Below the pieces are notes generated by a model. The model ran no database searches. It was not told where the DNA came from and worked only from the letters and a program-made list of their open reading frames with translations. The translations under genes were made by a program, and so were the position numbers. Below are positions 4,951-5,861 of a DNA stretch of 5,861 nt, in pieces. How positions within the stretch are numbered: the stretch's first letter is position 1; each line of letters begins with the position of its first letter. This DNA comes from Clostridiales bacterium (lineage in GTDB: Bacteria > Bacillota > Clostridia > Oscillospirales > Acutalibacteraceae): positions 1 to 5,861 of the forward strand of contig JAAYFA010000113.1 of NCBI GenBank assembly GCA_012728445.1, written 5' to 3'.

Positions 4951-5861
4951 TCAATGAGTAATCGGTATGAGCTTCCTGCTCTCACCCTTGTTCAGATGCA
5001 CACCAAACGACTTTTCTCCCGGGATTTCCAGCGTAAAGCTTGTGTCATGCTCCGCAGACAAGTGAAGACTTTCAACTTTTCGGTTTTTGATGGTCGTTGT
5101 GACCATAACGCCGTTTTCCGCCCGCAGACGAAACGAAAGATTTTGCCAAGCTTTCGGGACAGCGGGGCAGAGGATGATTTTGCCGTTTTCGCTGTACAAA
5201 AGCATTTCCTGCAAAGCGTCAACGGCGCAGAAGTTGCCTTCCAGCGTAAACGGACGGTACTTGTAGTTGCTGTAACCCTTGTCCAGATAATCGCCATTGA
5301 GGTGGAAGCCGTTGGGCGAGCAGAAATATTTCCAAAAAACTTCGAGAGTTTTAGCAGCTTTTTCGCCATTCTTTTGCACGCAGTAAAGTTCTGCGAGCCA
5401 GCCGAAAGAATAGCCGCAATAAGCGTCCGTCCCGAGCCTCTCTAAATCGCTGATAGAAGCGTCGATGATCGTTTTATCCTTTTTACAGCTGTAATCCAGC
5501 AGCCGCAGCGGATGGATGGCCATGAGGTGGGCAAGGTGCCGGTGCGATTCGTGCAGTCGCTCATCGCGGCTTAACAACAGCACATGGTCGCTGTCCAAAT
5601 GCAGCTCTTCGAGTTTGTCCAAAACTCTTTGCCATTTGTCCGATTCTTCGGAAAGATTCAATATACTGCTTAACCGAACAAGACTTCTGAAGTGTGAGCG
5701 CATCAGTGCAAGGTCATAGTTGCTGTTGGGGCTTAGCCAGGCCTGCAGGGTGTTGTCATGTATTTCCGGCGAGCTTGAAAGCGACAGAAGCAGTTTACCG
5801 TTTTCGCTTTCCTGCAAAACGGACATGATAAAGTTGCCGCCGGCTTTGATGTAGGGATAGG
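4951..5861 (-). CDS. GH95-like glycoside hydrolase, C-terminal part (5' end beyond the right edge)
   Basis: The frame is open from the right edge to the TGA at 4951-4953, giving 302 codons; the ATG at 5826 is internal because 11 codons (YPYIKAGGNFI) precede it without a stop. GH95 enzymes are about 700-800 aa, so roughly the last 40% is present. Landmarks, counted from the first complete codon, are LSLSSSPE (25-32), resembling the STSPE motif near the catalytic acid; HESHRHLAHLMAIHP (103-117), resembling the HRHLSHL motif; GYSFGWLAELY; FTLEGNF (204-210), resembling FQIDGNF; and EMLLYS..GKIILCPAVPKAW (218-238), resembling EMLLQS..LLPALPxAW. Residues about 240-300 form the C-terminal beta domain. 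Family members are alpha-L-fucosidases or alpha-L-galactosidases that act by inversion. Several motifs differ from the classical ones (LE for ID, A for S), so substrate specificity is open. No signal peptide can be judged without the N-terminus. It converges on the sugar symporter at a shared terminator. Confidence 0.75.
   Translation of the reverse strand, partial: YPYIKAGGNFIMSVLQESENGKLLLSLSSSPEIHDNTLQAWLSPNSNYDLALMRSHFRSLVRLSSILNLSEESDKWQRVLDKLEELHLDSDHVLLLSRDERLHESHRHLAHLMAIHPLRLLDYSCKKDKTIIDASISDLERLGTDAYCGYSFGWLAELYCVQKNGEKAAKTLEVFWKYFCSPNGFHLNGDYLDKGYSNYKYRPFTLEGNFCAVDALQEMLLYSENGKIILCPAVPKAWQNLSFRLRAENGVMVTTTIKNRKVESLHLSAEHDTSFTLEIPGEKSFGVHLNKGESRKLIPITH

Overview
The window looks like chromosomal DNA of an anaerobic, low-to-mid GC Firmicute of the Clostridia (gut type). 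The evidence is strong GGAGG-type ribosome sites, sigma-A promoters with 17-bp spacers, and a Firmicute-type LexA/DinR box of the form CGAAC-N4-GTTCG. The species cannot be named from the sequence alone.

Layout. (1) 1-977, minus strand: the N-terminal 325 codons of a secreted protein related to neutral/alkaline ceramidases, running off the left edge, with its own promoter at 1014-1042. (2) 978-1329: a divergent intergenic region holding that promoter and, facing right, a near-consensus promoter (1250-1278) followed at once by a perfect LexA box (1288-1305). (3) 1330-2854, plus strand: an SOS-type cassette of a Y-family DNA polymerase (dinB-like, 415 aa, with a beta-clamp motif) and a 78-aa conserved-looking small protein of unknown function. 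(4) 2855-3336: no intact gene. It holds the decayed, frameshifted C-terminal end of a COG2865-type (AlbA_2/winged-helix) regulator with its TEQ-coding 12-bp tandem repeats, then a perfect 11-bp inverted repeat overlapping a predicted promoter. (5) 3337-4869, plus strand: a GPH/MelB-type sugar:cation symporter. (6) 4888-4942: a 24-bp-stem terminator that serves both converging genes. (7) 4951-5861, minus strand: the C-terminal 302 codons of a GH95-like glycoside hydrolase, open at the right edge.

How the parts relate. The polymerase and the small protein form one LexA-controlled transcription unit for damage tolerance. The transporter and the glycoside hydrolase converge on one terminator, so they are not an operon, but together they suggest uptake and breakdown of a glycan, possibly fucosylated (inference). 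The ceramidase-like protein is an independent exported hydrolase. I see no CRISPR array, tRNA, rRNA or complete mobile element. I find no clearly new multi-gene system. The parts most worth a second look are the 78-aa partner of the polymerase, the palindrome on the transporter promoter, and the frameshifted regulator relic.
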